From: Deferribacteres bacterium | GTDB lineage: Bacteria; Zhuqueibacterota; Zhuqueibacteria; Zhuqueibacterales; Geothermadaptataceae | Assembly: GCA_020633675.1 (NCBI GenBank) | Contig: JACKDE010000002.1 | Span: 434,001-498,000 of the forward strand | Direction of reading: 5' to 3' | DNA length: 64,000 nt | Shown: one piece after another, positions 7,470-17,194 of the stretch | Layout: the number at the start of each line of letters is the position of its first letter | How positions within the stretch are numbered: the first letter of the stretch is position 1 | Notes under the pieces: generated by a model | Database searches by the model: none | What the model was told of the DNA's origin: nothing | Seen by the model: only the letters and a program-made list of their open reading frames with translations | Position numbers and translations under genes: made by a program

Positions 7470-10364
7470 CTACTGACCGCAACGATCACACTGAATCTGC
7501 ACCGGGCCGAGCAAGCCAGATGGTTGCAGATGCCAGTCATCGCGGATTTTGATGTTGGTGCGGGTGAATTGCTCTTGCTGCGGCTTGCCGCGGTCGCCGA
7601 TCAATCGGTTGATCCAGTTGTTGACAACCGTGATTTTGAGTTGGTTATTACCCGTTTGCAGCGCTCCGCTGATGTCGACGCGGAACGGCTTGGTCCAGAC
7701 CGTGCCGACATCGTTGCCATTCAATTCGATCGCCGCAATGCCGGTGCCGGCCACCTCGTTCAAGGTCAGCCAATAACGAGCGCCCTCCGCCACCTGCGCC
7801 ATTTCAAAGCCAGTGCTGTACGTTGCCGGGCCGGAGTAATGTTTGATACCTGGATTTTCCGACTGTGTCCAATCCATGAGTTCGGCGAATTCCACCGATT
7901 GTGGCCCACCCCACGAGGTATCGAAGCTGACTTGCCACGGCCCTGCTATCTCAGCGATGGTGTGCCGTTCCGGGAAATTGACCGCGTCCACCTTTACAGA
8001 CGTGTCGCTGATCTCGCCGTCGAAAACTATGAAGTACGATTCGTACGGCTCGAATTGCAGTGGCACTGTCGTCTGCTCAGCACCCACATCGAACGCGTTG
8101 ACCTGGCGGGTACTGCCGGTCACCGGATCCCAGATGTGTGGCTGCTTGCCCGCCACCCGAAAGCTTGCCTCGATTTTCTGGGTCTTTTCTTCTTGATTGC
8201 TGACAAAATAGACATCGGCCGAGCCAATTGTGTAGTGAATATAATCGAAATCAGCCGTTTTCTGAGCAGGGGAGAGCTGAAAGTCCTGCGGGATGCCGAG
8301 CTCCTGCAGCAGCTCATGTGCGGAATAGCCCCAGACCAACTTGCCTTTGCCAATGGTCGCCTGGCCTTGCTCGCCGGGCTGCTTACCCCAGAGTTTGTCG
8401 GCGAGCTCATGGAATTGCTGCTGCGCGGATTCACCGCCGACCTGACTGACCAATCGCTCCGGCTTCGGCCCTGAAATCGTCGCGCCGTCGTGCAACAGAG
8501 CTTCCAATTTTACCAATACAGCGAAGGACAGAACTTTGTGATCGGGCAGGGACAGCATCCGGTAGCGAATGCCGCCGGGCACAACGATCTCGCCATCCAC
8601 AACCTTGAGTTGCAGCAGCACGTCTTCGTTGGTGGTGTCGTAATCATAGCCGGGCAGCACACCGGCAGGATCGGATTCTTTGCGGGCGGCAATATTGGGT
8701 ACATGGTCGCCGTAATAATGCAGCACATCAGCGACGAACTTGCCGCGCTGGGTGACCAATTGAACACGGCTCATGTAATCGATGAACGTGTCGGAATACT
8801 CCCACCAGGTGACCTGCGGATTCATGTGGGTGCCGGCGAAATACTCCTGCCCCGGTATGCCCATTTCCTGCGGCGAGTTGGTGAAGGTGTGGACATAAAT
8901 CAGGTTGAGGCCGGAGCAGAATTCGTGATCCATCGCCGGTTTCAATTCCTGCCACAGCACATCGCTCCAGTGCGGTTTGCGCAGCGAAGTGAACGATTCG
9001 GCAGCGACAAGTTGCTTGCCGTAAATGTGCGCTGCTGAAGCCGCCTGTTTGACAAAAAATCGCTTCTCCGGCCCGGGGCGATGCGGGCTTGGAATCCAGA
9101 ATTCGCTCATGGTAATGGCGCTGTGCGAGTAGTTTTTGATGCCATCCATCGGGCCTGCATGCGGGCCGGAGCTCTCGGGCTGGATGCCCATGTTATACTC
9201 TGCAGCGCGTTCAGCAAAAATTTTGTAATGATTATCCGAAACGCAGGCAGCGATGGTTTTGCGCAGATCCGACAAAAAGGCGTTGCTGACCTCGCGATTT
9301 TCGATGATTTTGCCCGCGACGATGGGCAGGTACAAAATCGGATCGTAGCCACGATATTTTTTGAATTCTTCATCAAATCCGGGACTCCAGTTCATGCCGC
9401 CGCATTCCCAACTGTCGGTTTCCAAATTTTTCAGGGTGGTTCCGGCGTGTGCACCGGCGGCTTGCAGCAACGGATCAACCACTTCGTCCCAATACTGGTT
9501 GAACGCGTCGGCGCTCAGGTAATCGAGTACGTGTCCCTTCCAATTATCGCTCGAAGTGGCGACATGGGCTTTGGTGGGGGTGTAACCGAGGCGCAGAATC
9601 GTCCATTTACCTGGCGGAGCATCCCAAATGAGTTTTCCATCCGTGCTCATGTGCGCTGTGATGTTGACGATGTCCTGCAGGCGGGCGTCTTGCTCACCCG
9701 GCTCAGCGGGAATATCATTGAGTAAAAAACGGCAATCGGGTGCGGAGCCGCCCAATTCGCGCACACCGGTTTTGGCGGCAAGATTGTCAATCGGCTTGCG
9801 CGCCATTGCAGCGGGGGTGGGGTAGGCCAGCACACAAATGTCCCGATAGTAATCATCATTGTTTTCAGGGATGGGCAGGTACTTTTCGATGCTTCCGTCG
9901 CTCGTAGCCTGCACCTCCGACCACGTGAGCTGTTTCGCCGCCTGCTCGAGCGTGACGGTCGGGCCGCCGAGATTCCATCCGCTCTGGATCGACAAGCCCA
10001 ATTCCAAATCCAGCCGTTTGGCTTCGTCGAGGGCGTGCAGGTAGAGCTCGGTCCATTCCGGGCTGGAAAACATCGGACCGTTGGGCACAGGATTATCCGG
10101 CCCCCACCACAATTCGGTGCCGGCATCAAAAATCATCGCGCCGCTGTAGCCCTTGTCGTGCATCGCCTCCAAATCGCGGGTGATGGACGCTTTGGTGACG
10201 TTGCTGTTGAGCCACCACCACCAGCAGCGAATGCCGGCCTCGCGTGGCGGCTGCGCAAAATCCGATGCCAATTGGGCTAAATTTGTTTCGACTGATTGTT
10301 TGCGCTGACAAGATAGGCTGGTCATCAAAAGAATGGCGGAGAAAACGAAGCAAAATTTTTTCAT
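7470..10364 (-). CDS. GH106-like glycoside hydrolase (putative alpha-L-rhamnosidase), lipoprotein
   Basis: 964 residues. The signal sequence ends in a lipobox (LMTSLSC), so this is probably an outer-membrane or periplasmic lipoprotein. After it, WWWWLNSNVTKASITRDL and the following MHDKGYSGAMIFD are the N-terminal signature of GH106 and related proteins, where a (beta/alpha)8 core removes terminal alpha-L-rhamnose from plant or microbial polysaccharides. The C-terminal 170 residues (GPWQVSFDTSWGG, YSTGFEM, GNDVGTVWTKPFRVDI) form a galactose-binding-like jelly roll typical of these enzymes. The neighbour downstream of its promoter side is a secreted carbohydrate esterase in the same orientation, so the two may form a small polysaccharide-degrading locus. 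The exact substrate is not shown by sequence. Confidence 0.8.
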   Translation of the reverse strand: MKKFCFVFSAILLMTSLSCQRKQSVETNLAQLASDFAQPPREAGIRCWWWWLNSNVTKASITRDLEAMHDKGYSGAMIFDAGTELWWGPDNPVPNGPMFSSPEWTELYLHALDEAKRLDLELGLSIQSGWNLGGPTVTLEQAAKQLTWSEVQATSDGSIEKYLPIPENNDDYYRDICVLAYPTPAAMARKPIDNLAAKTGVRELGGSAPDCRFLLNDIPAEPGEQDARLQDIVNITAHMSTDGKLIWDAPPGKWTILRLGYTPTKAHVATSSDNWKGHVLDYLSADAFNQYWDEVVDPLLQAAGAHAGTTLKNLETDSWECGGMNWSPGFDEEFKKYRGYDPILYLPIVAGKIIENREVSNAFLSDLRKTIAACVSDNHYKIFAERAAEYNMGIQPESSGPHAGPMDGIKNYSHSAITMSEFWIPSPHRPGPEKRFFVKQAASAAHIYGKQLVAAESFTSLRKPHWSDVLWQELKPAMDHEFCSGLNLIYVHTFTNSPQEMGIPGQEYFAGTHMNPQVTWWEYSDTFIDYMSRVQLVTQRGKFVADVLHYYGDHVPNIAARKESDPAGVLPGYDYDTTNEDVLLQLKVVDGEIVVPGGIRYRMLSLPDHKVLSFAVLVKLEALLHDGATISGPKPERLVSQVGGESAQQQFHELADKLWGKQPGEQGQATIGKGKLVWGYSAHELLQELGIPQDFQLSPAQKTADFDYIHYTIGSADVYFVSNQEEKTQKIEASFRVAGKQPHIWDPVTGSTRQVNAFDVGAEQTTVPLQFEPYESYFIVFDGEISDTSVKVDAVNFPERHTIAEIAGPWQVSFDTSWGGPQSVEFAELMDWTQSENPGIKHYSGPATYSTGFEMAQVAEGARYWLTLNEVAGTGIAAIELNGNDVGTVWTKPFRVDISGALQTGNNQLKITVVNNWINRLIGDRGKPQQEQFTRTNIKIRDDWHLQPSGLLGPVQIQCDRCGQ

Positions 10365-10762
10365 GGTGAGCGGCTCTTTCGTGCGATTGTGGATGGCGTT
10401 TTGTCGAAAGATAGTGGCCGGAACAGATTGGCGTCCCTGAACACAAACGGTTCAAAGTGGCGAGATCGAATTTGAATGTCAAGACATTTCGGGCAGCAGC
10501 TGGGCAAGTTCATGTGCCAAGGGATCGTAGGGGGGCAGTGGGTGGATGTTCAAAATCAGCCACAAAATGTACGGCGATATTGCTGACAAATTGCTATTTC
10601 GCGAGAGTTCGATATAAACAAAACATCGAGTCGTTCAGCCCGAGCGTAGTCGAGGGCGATCTGGAGTTTCTGTGCCTCACGCTCAAACCTTTGATGGTTC
10701 GGCTACGCTCACCATGAAGATGGCTGCCTGTTGGATTGAAAAAAGCTTGCGTCGAACTCATG
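10365..10762. other. intergenic region with dispersed repeat
   Basis: About 400 bases between the two carbohydrate-active genes. The part 10605-10720 is one copy of a dispersed repeat. I see no convincing gene in the rest. Confidence 0.6.
10605..10720 (+). repeat. dispersed about 115-bp repeat, copy A
   Basis: Runs from TTCGATATAAACAAAACATCGA through CAGCCCGAGCGTAGTCGAGG to CACCATGAAGATG. The reverse complement of 58457-58571 follows the same order with scattered mismatches. It contains the GAGCG(A/T/C)AGTCGAGG core common in intergenic repeats of several phyla. Confidence 0.75.
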
Positions 10763-11530
10763 TTATTTCAGCCGGTTCTTTTCCAGTTCCAACATCGCCT
10801 CCGCATAGCGCGTTCCGAGCAAGAGCATGCTTTGCCGGTCGAAATGCCAGCGATCGTAGGTTTTGAGCCCAGCTGAACTGGCGAAATTTCCTGCGCGAAC
10901 CACCTTGGGAAGCTGTGCGATTTGCTGATTGATTGCCGGCACATCGTGAACTTGCCCGGCAACGAATGGTAGGTTCGGCGTTCCCAAATCCCGGCGCAAA
11001 TCGGCAATCAGTGTTTGCAATTTCTCGAGATACCCGTCAGGATTATTGCGATTGGCTTCGCCCTGATGCCACAGAATCCCCTTCAGTTCGCCGGTTTCCC
11101 TGGCTTTGTTGGTACGCCGCACGGCCTCTTGATAAAACTCGGTGCCCTTTTGCCACTGTTCGATTTTGGTGCCGCCTTTCGCGTTCACCACAAGCCCGAT
11201 GGTGCGGCTGCTGTCGGCTTCGAGCATGGCTTTCGCAAAGCCGTAGCCGGGATTCAGCTTCTGCATGCCGAGGTCTTTGCGGATGGTCGAATAGCGGTTG
11301 AGTGGATTTTGTGCCGGCTCCCACTGATCCTGATCGTTGAGCAAAAAGCAGCGCGCCAGGACAGCGGAATCTGCCTCGGCAATCGGCGCCCGTCCCGCCA
11401 TATTGGACTGGCCGATGAGCAGGTAAATGTGCGTTGGCTTTGTTTGTTGTTCGTGAAGGCTTTCCTGCGCAAAAATCGCTGTTGAGATGAAAATGCAGAT
11501 GCTCAGCAGCATGATGAATTTTTTGGCCAT
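10763..11530 (-). CDS. secreted sialate-O-acetylesterase/CE6-like carbohydrate esterase
   Basis: 255 residues with an N-terminal signal peptide (IFISTAIFAQ). SGNH-type marks: nucleophile Ser in LIGQSNMAGR, NAKGG block, WHQGE, and the catalytic Asp/His pair in YDRWHFD near the C-terminus. This is the pattern of the SASA/CE6 family, which removes acetyl groups from xylan, pectin or sialic acid. It stands 398 bases upstream of the GH106-like gene in the same direction and may deacetylate the polysaccharide that enzyme attacks; that link is inferred. Length is normal for the family. Confidence 0.88.
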   Translation of the reverse strand: MAKKFIMLLSICIFISTAIFAQESLHEQQTKPTHIYLLIGQSNMAGRAPIAEADSAVLARCFLLNDQDQWEPAQNPLNRYSTIRKDLGMQKLNPGYGFAKAMLEADSSRTIGLVVNAKGGTKIEQWQKGTEFYQEAVRRTNKARETGELKGILWHQGEANRNNPDGYLEKLQTLIADLRRDLGTPNLPFVAGQVHDVPAINQQIAQLPKVVRAGNFASSAGLKTYDRWHFDRQSMLLLGTRYAEAMLELEKNRLK

Positions 11531-11635
11531 TGGGGACTCTTAGATTTGTGATTAGGAAAAGGGACAATAATCATTGGCGCGTCAGCAAAATAGTTTTGGC
11601 TGTGCAAGGCTTACTCCAGACGCGAAGCATTTGTT

Positions 11636-11983
11636 CTAGCCCCAGAAACAGCCGTATTCATCCTCATCGACTACGCGCAGAAATGTTTCCAGTTTTTTTA
11701 CTTCCGGTTTTGGTTCATAACCATGCCATTTCATATCCGCTCTTTGCCAGTAAATTTTCCAAAGTTGCCGCGACTTGAGATAAGTGGCTTTCGCAACCGG
11801 AACTTCAACTTTTTTATTCGGCTCGCGCAAAAATGGTCGAATTTCAAATATTTCTACGCTTTGTTGCTGTATGCGAAAACCGAGATCGGTATTGTCTCGC
11901 AAATGCACCGGTGGGCGGCGCTCTTGAATAAAAGCATCTACCAGTTTCTGGTATTTTTTCATTTCAAATTCGGAAAACGCCAT
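11636..11983 (-). CDS. DUF3024 domain protein
   Basis: 115 residues. RDNTDLGFRI, SVEIFEIRPF, VAKATYLKSRQLWKIYW and the ending VVDEDEYGCFWG match the DUF3024 family almost from end to end; its function is unknown and it is cytoplasmic. The start is placed at 11983 (MAFSEFEMKKYQK) because GAGGGAAAT precedes it and family members begin there, although the frame is open 16 codons further upstream. No operon partner is evident. Confidence 0.85.
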   Translation of the reverse strand: MAFSEFEMKKYQKLVDAFIQERRPPVHLRDNTDLGFRIQQQSVEIFEIRPFLREPNKKVEVPVAKATYLKSRQLWKIYWQRADMKWHGYEPKPEVKKLETFLRVVDEDEYGCFWG

Positions 11984-12063
11984 ATTTCCCTCATCCTTAT
12001 AGATTTCCATCGTGCAAGAGCAAAATTTCATCTGGCTGCTCTTTCGCAGGCTCTTTAGTTACT

Positions 12064-12270
12064 TCACGCCTTGCGATGCCCGAGCAGCCGGGCAGGCAAA
12101 AACAACACCGTGCGCAAAAAGGCAAACACGGCATCGACAGTGATGCCGATCAGCCGGAACGGTAAAGTCAACAGCCACACAACCGGCCACAGAAAAAGCG
12201 CCAGCAACGCCAGCGGCCAGCACAAAACGAACAAGACGCACCACCCCAAAAAACCAAGAAATGCTGTCAT
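12064..12270 (-). CDS. small hydrophobic membrane protein, unknown function
   Basis: 68 residues, almost entirely hydrophobic (WPLALLALFLWPVVWLL, LPFRLIGITVDAVFAFL), ending in a basic tail (RLLGHRKA). Pro-Trp-rich small membrane proteins of this look occur in many genomes, but I cannot name a family function. The frame has the composition of the surrounding core genome. It lies between the DUF3024 gene and the DUF58 gene, all on the minus strand. Confidence 0.7.
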   Translation of the reverse strand: MTAFLGFLGWCVLFVLCWPLALLALFLWPVVWLLTLPFRLIGITVDAVFAFLRTVLFLPARLLGHRKA

Positions 12271-12453
12271 CGGATCATTCCCGTCCTTTCTTCAATTGGC
12301 GGCAAGGATGCGCTACAAGGCGATTTTGCAGCGGTTTTGTCCATCGTTCGATACATCGCAGTGCAAAATTATCAAAAAATTGTTTTAAAATCAAGCAATG
12401 CAGTCTGGCCAAAATCCATCTGAACACCGATTACCGAAAACGGTGCCCGTGAC

Positions 12454-13362
12454 TCATCCTCCAATCCGCTTCCTTTTCTGCAAAAATTTCGTCAAGGCGA
12501 GATCGAAGGGGGCGTCGGTGGGGAGCAGCTCGTAGTCTATGTTGTTTTCGCGGCAGGATTTTTTGATGCGGTCAAGGTAGTCTTGCATCATTTTGCGGTA
12601 GGCGCCGCCAATGTGCGCCGGCTGGGTGCTGATTTTCGCGCCGGTCTCCATGTCTTCAAAAATGGCGTCGTTTTTAAAGGCAAAACTGATTTCGAGCGGA
12701 TCGAGGGTGTGGAACACGATCACTTCGTGGTTGCGGTGGCGGAAATGCTTCAGCCCTTGCAGCAGCTCGTCCGGATTCTCGTCGAACAGATCGGAGAACA
12801 GGATGATCAGCCCGCGCCGCTTGATGCGCTCGGCAATGTTGTGCAGCGTCGCAGCGATGTTGGTGCTTTTAGCCGGCTGCGTGTGCTCGAGCTCCTGCAG
12901 AATGCGCGTCAGGTAGGTGCGCACCGAGCGCGGCGGCAGCAGGCGGTGGATGCTCTCGTCGAAGCTCACCAGCCCGACCGCATCGCGCTGCCGGATCATC
13001 AGATAGCTGAGCGCGGCTGTCAGGTAGCTGGCGTACTGGTATTTGCTGACCTCGCCACTGCCGTAACCCATCGAAGCCGAGCGGTCGAGCAGCAAAAACG
13101 CCTTGAGATTGGTTTCTTCCTCGAACTGCTTGACGTAGAAGCGGTCGGTTTTGCCGTAGACTTTCCAGTCAACGTGCTTGATGTCGTCGCCGGGCATGTA
13201 CTGGCGGTGCTCGGCAAACTCGACCGAAAAGCCGTGGTACGGACTTTTGTGCAACCCGGCCATGAAGCCTTCCACCACCAGCCGCGCACGCAATTCCATG
13301 CCCGCCAGCCGCGACACCACGCTCGGATTCAGATACTTGCGATAGATGTTTTGATCAGCCAT
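12454..13362 (-). CDS. DUF58 domain protein (MoxR-associated)
   Basis: 302 residues from MADQNIYRKYL. GFSVEFAEHRQYMPGDDIKHVDW is split across residues 43-65 as the DUF58 core (YMPGDD and HVDWKVYGKTD visible), followed by a von Willebrand A-like fold with LLLDRSASMGYG (MIDAS DxSxS) and LFSDLFDE. Such proteins work with MoxR AAA ATPases, probably in metal loading or maturation of periplasmic or membrane complexes. The start overlaps the stop of the UPF0175 gene by 8 bases. MoxR lies 1.5 kb upstream rather than directly adjacent, because two accessory genes sit between them. Confidence 0.92.
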   Translation of the reverse strand: MADQNIYRKYLNPSVVSRLAGMELRARLVVEGFMAGLHKSPYHGFSVEFAEHRQYMPGDDIKHVDWKVYGKTDRFYVKQFEEETNLKAFLLLDRSASMGYGSGEVSKYQYASYLTAALSYLMIRQRDAVGLVSFDESIHRLLPPRSVRTYLTRILQELEHTQPAKSTNIAATLHNIAERIKRRGLIILFSDLFDENPDELLQGLKHFRHRNHEVIVFHTLDPLEISFAFKNDAIFEDMETGAKISTQPAHIGGAYRKMMQDYLDRIKKSCRENNIDYELLPTDAPFDLALTKFLQKRKRIGG

Positions 13363-13606
13363 TTTGAATATCCAATTGCAGTTCGTCCTCATCCAAATCG
13401 ATCATCGCCACACCGTATTGGTGCAGGCTCAGCAAAAAGGAGACGCTATCCATTCCGGCCAGTTTTGCCGCCATCCCAGACGACAATCGTTTCATTTCAA
13501 AAAGCTTGACCGCCATCGCCATCTTTGCTTCCTGCTCGAACTGAACTTTTGTCATCTGCATCGCATCCGGCAGGGCATCGGGATATTCGATTATTAGTTT
13601 TCGCAT
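13355..13606 (-). CDS. UPF0175 family protein, antitoxin-like
   Basis: 83 residues: an N-terminal strand (MRKLIIEYPDALPD) then a helix-turn-helix-like region with AMAVKLFEMKRLSSGMAAKLAGMDSV broken here as AVKLFEMKRLSSG and MAAKLAGMDSVSF, the UPF0175 hallmark. Family members are usually antitoxins or DNA-binding partners of PIN-domain (DUF3368) toxins. No PIN gene is adjacent, so it is either an orphan or now serves another partner. It overlaps the DUF58 start by 8 bases and has the same direction as the GGCT/HEPN-like fusion 26 bases upstream. Confidence 0.85.
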   Translation of the reverse strand: MRKLIIEYPDALPDAMQMTKVQFEQEAKMAMAVKLFEMKRLSSGMAAKLAGMDSVSFLLSLHQYGVAMIDLDEDELQLDIQNG

Positions 13607-13632
13607 GGTTCTTTTGAATTAGCGCCAAATTT

Positions 13633-14811
13633 TTAATTATCCTGCCACCATTCATAATTTTGAGGATCAGGCAATATTTCGCATAAGCTGTCCATTTTTC
13701 GAGCAAAGTTCAATCTTAGCACTCGGTCATTTTTCAATTTGACTGTATAGTCATTGATATATTCAGAGATTTTTTTTAAAAAATTGTCTCTTAAAATGCT
13801 CTTAATATGATTTTCTTTTACTATGAGCTTATCGCGGCCTTGCGAAATATTTATTTTCCAATCGTTCTTAGTACAGGCTTCATGCAACAAGGCACATCTT
13901 ACATTTTTATAGAAATCGTCTGCACAAAAGGGAGGTAGAGAGCCATCTGTTGTATAAAAAGTGCCTTCAAAGATTGCCGCAGTTTTTAAGAAGTCTATAT
14001 AAAAGCTGCTGCTATTTTTGTATTCATACGTCGGTTGGTTTCCTTGCTTTAAATAATTGTGAATTTTGCCGTTCCTTATAGCAGCCAAGTGTTCGAGCAA
14101 AATGCAGATTATGCTAGCGATTGTAAATCCTTCACCTTGATAATTTGGTGGAATTTCGTTGAGTGGATCCAAATATCTTTTATTTAGCCTTTTCTTAAAC
14201 CACTCGATTGCTTTCTCCCAATCTTCATCAAAATTATCGAGCTTTTTATTTAGACTGGCACGAAGTATTTTCCAATCATTAAGCTTAAATCCTCCCATAT
14301 CCAGATTGTCGTTGTTGCTAACCAATGTTGTAGAATTCATGTTGCTCCTTTCTTCGTTCTCGTCAACGACCGTCTTTATTTTTTTGAGGTCATCTATATA
14401 ATACTGTGGAAGACAATACTCTTTTGCGCCAGTTATTACTAGGTTTACATACCAATCATAAGGCAATAAATCCGAAACAATGTAATTATTATTTGTGATA
14501 TAGGCATCGGCTCTTAATGTTCGATTTTCACAATGCACGTTTACTGTTTTTAGATCATAGCCTTCTCCTAATCCTTCATATTTGTCTAACTCTGCTCTGT
14601 CAGCTGGATTTATCTCAAAAATTACTCCCCATGTTTTATCCTTGGTTTTTCCTGTATAAAAGCAATCAGCTTTCGATGAACCATCTTTGCTTTTCTTATG
14701 GAATGCAATCTTGTGTTTGTTGACGAAGCCTTTATCAATATATTTTGCAGATTTCACTCTTTTATAAAGTCGCTTGGAGTACATATTTGAGCCATAAGCA
14801 AAAATTTTCAT
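13633..14811 (-). CDS. gamma-glutamylcyclotransferase domain fused to a HEPN-like domain
   Basis: 392 residues, AT-rich. Residues 1-150 form a GGCT/AIG2-like cyclotransferase: the glycine motif FAYGSNM (4-10) and ELDKYEGLGEGYD with the presumed catalytic Glu79. Residues 158-392 form a separate, mostly helical domain with GEGFTIASIICILLEHLAA and NVRCALLHEA, where Arg305 and His310 fit the R-x4-H motif of HEPN ribonucleases; the HEPN label is an inference. At the domain border an in-frame ATG (14340, Met158) has AGGAG four bases before it, so the C-terminal domain may also be made alone. The gene interrupts a MoxR/DUF58 pair. A toxin-antitoxin or abortive-infection role is plausible but unproven. 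Confidence 0.75.
   Translation of the reverse strand: MKIFAYGSNMYSKRLYKRVKSAKYIDKGFVNKHKIAFHKKSKDGSSKADCFYTGKTKDKTWGVIFEINPADRAELDKYEGLGEGYDLKTVNVHCENRTLRADAYITNNNYIVSDLLPYDWYVNLVITGAKEYCLPQYYIDDLKKIKTVVDENEERSNMNSTTLVSNNDNLDMGGFKLNDWKILRASLNKKLDNFDEDWEKAIEWFKKRLNKRYLDPLNEIPPNYQGEGFTIASIICILLEHLAAIRNGKIHNYLKQGNQPTYEYKNSSSFYIDFLKTAAIFEGTFYTTDGSLPPFCADDFYKNVRCALLHEACTKNDWKINISQGRDKLIVKENHIKSILRDNFLKKISEYINDYTVKLKNDRVLRLNFARKMDSLCEILPDPQNYEWWQDN
14340..14349 (-). promoter_or_regulatory. internal ribosome binding site and ATG at domain boundary
   Basis: On the minus strand AGGAG (14349-14345) is followed by CAAC and an in-frame ATG at 14340-14338, exactly where the cyclotransferase domain ends. 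A start here would yield the 235-residue HEPN-like domain alone (13633-14340). Confidence 0.5.
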
Positions 14812-14871
14812 TTTCGTCGTCCTGATGTCTAATCAATGTATGTAGTGTAAAATCCAAAAAGTAGCGCCTAC

Positions 14872-15864
<993 letters not shown>

Positions 15865-15902
15865 GTATCCTCCAAATGGTTGTCAATGGATCATATTTTT
15901 TG

Positions 15903-15972
15903 AACCGCGGAGATCGCGGCGTGCGCAGAGAAAGATTTTTTTAGCTCTGCGTGCTTTGCGAGCTCTGCGGTT
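15903..15972. repeat. long imperfect palindrome between TIR gene and moxR
   Basis: AACCGCGGAGATCGCGG... (15903-15930) is nearly complementary to 15945-15972 (CTCTGCGTGCTTTGCGAG...), with a 14-base T-rich loop. It is of the intergenic CGCAGAG type also seen after rlmN. It lies just past the stop of the minus-strand TIR gene and could act as its terminator. Confidence 0.65.
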
Positions 15973-16066
15973 TTTGTCGATATTTGAGCTCAGAATGTCA
16001 CATGATTAAATATAAAGCTAAGAGCGCTAATCAATTTCTTTTCAAATTTTTGTCAGAACGAATTAC

Positions 16067-17194
16067 TCAAATGTTTAAGATTCCTTCACGTTCAAGGACT
16101 TGTCTTATTTGTTCAAATTCGGCTTTAATGTTGCCTTTTGGAAAACGAATTTGCCCTAATCCATTGATATTTGAAAATTCCTCACACCCTTCTTCAATTA
16201 GGACAATAGCCTTTGTGAAATCAAGTCGACCTTGGAAAAGGCCCGCTTCGTGAATTACATTTAATCGTGCATGCATTTTGCCGTCTGCCTGTTCATCTTC
16301 AGAAGTCATAACTATAAACGCAATCGCAGCATCATCTAACATTTGCGAAAGCCGGGCTATGTTTGTTATTCCTGCTACAGGCACTCTATTGAATTCATCC
16401 CAAGGTAATCCCAGCCTATCTTGAATAAAATCTTTTAAGTCTCTCCAAATGTTCGATCTCCCATGCCCAATAAAAACCTTTGTCCCAATTTCACGATTTC
16501 TTTTCGCATACCTGTCGCGTTTTTCTAAATGCGATGCCGCTCCTCTTGCAATTTTGACTAACTTGCTATACGAATCTGATGGTTGCTGAAGAGCCATGAC
16601 ATCGGCCAAAACTGAAATGTGAGGCGGAGTCTGTACACCCTGCCCAATAGTAATAGTATCTCTTGTCATAAATTTACCGGAAGGCTGCCAATAGTTTATG
16701 AAGTCAGAAGCGTGAAAAATCTCCAACTTTTCAGCTTCTAACTTTAATCGTCCTAGAAACGGATCATTTCGTTCTTCAAGTGCAGTGGATAATACTGATA
16801 TTACTTCGTTACGGTCATCATCAAAACTTCTTCGAGCCGAATCAGCGATTTCTTCCACAGCCATCAAGTCGGGATTACCGGCAATATCAAATACTCTACT
16901 TTGTACCTGATCACAATCATGTTCAACCCAATCGCCTACCGTTGCATTAATGAAGCTTTGATCCATTAAGCCCCACTCACTACTAAAACGCGCATTGGGT
17001 GGTGGATGCTGTAAATTACGATAATAAACGCGAGAATGATATCCAAGCCATGAACCACTCCATGATTTACCAACTTGTTTTGCGGCTTCTTCGAGCTTCT
17101 CAAGTGGGTTTTTAATCTCTGGATTATCGATTTCCTTTGCAATTAAATCGAATCGATCAGCGATTCGAAATAAATCTTCATAAATTTCAGCCAT
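16067..17194 (-). CDS. TIR-domain (CAP12/Pycsar-effector type) protein, putative defence effector
   Basis: 375 residues. The C-terminal 139 residues match the predicted nucleotide-binding/TIR family found in CBASS and Pycsar effectors: KVFIGHGRS (about 239-247), a long helix, AFIVMTSEDE, and RLNVIHEAGLFQG with the likely catalytic Glu316. Such TIR domains cleave NAD+ when activated. The N-terminal 235 residues are not recognised and could be the sensor. No cyclase gene is adjacent, so it is not an obvious CBASS or Pycsar operon. The start at 17194 (MAEIYEDLF) has AGGA 9 bases upstream; the frame is open 36 codons further. Base composition is AT-rich, as expected for acquired genes. Confidence 0.8.
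   Translation of the reverse strand: MAEIYEDLFRIADRFDLIAKEIDNPEIKNPLEKLEEAAKQVGKSWSGSWLGYHSRVYYRNLQHPPPNARFSSEWGLMDQSFINATVGDWVEHDCDQVQSRVFDIAGNPDLMAVEEIADSARRSFDDDRNEVISVLSTALEERNDPFLGRLKLEAEKLEIFHASDFINYWQPSGKFMTRDTITIGQGVQTPPHISVLADVMALQQPSDSYSKLVKIARGAASHLEKRDRYAKRNREIGTKVFIGHGRSNIWRDLKDFIQDRLGLPWDEFNRVPVAGITNIARLSQMLDDAAIAFIVMTSEDEQADGKMHARLNVIHEAGLFQGRLDFTKAIVLIEEGCEEFSNINGLGQIRFPKGNIKAEFEQIRQVLEREGILNI

Noticed and set aside
7467..8474. Plus-strand frame opposite the GH106-like gene
   Set aside because: Antisense shadow of a well-supported gene with no ribosome site or motif.
12583..13509. Plus-strand frame opposite the DUF58 gene
   Set aside because: Antisense to DUF58 and UPF0175 coding sequence; no recognisable domain.
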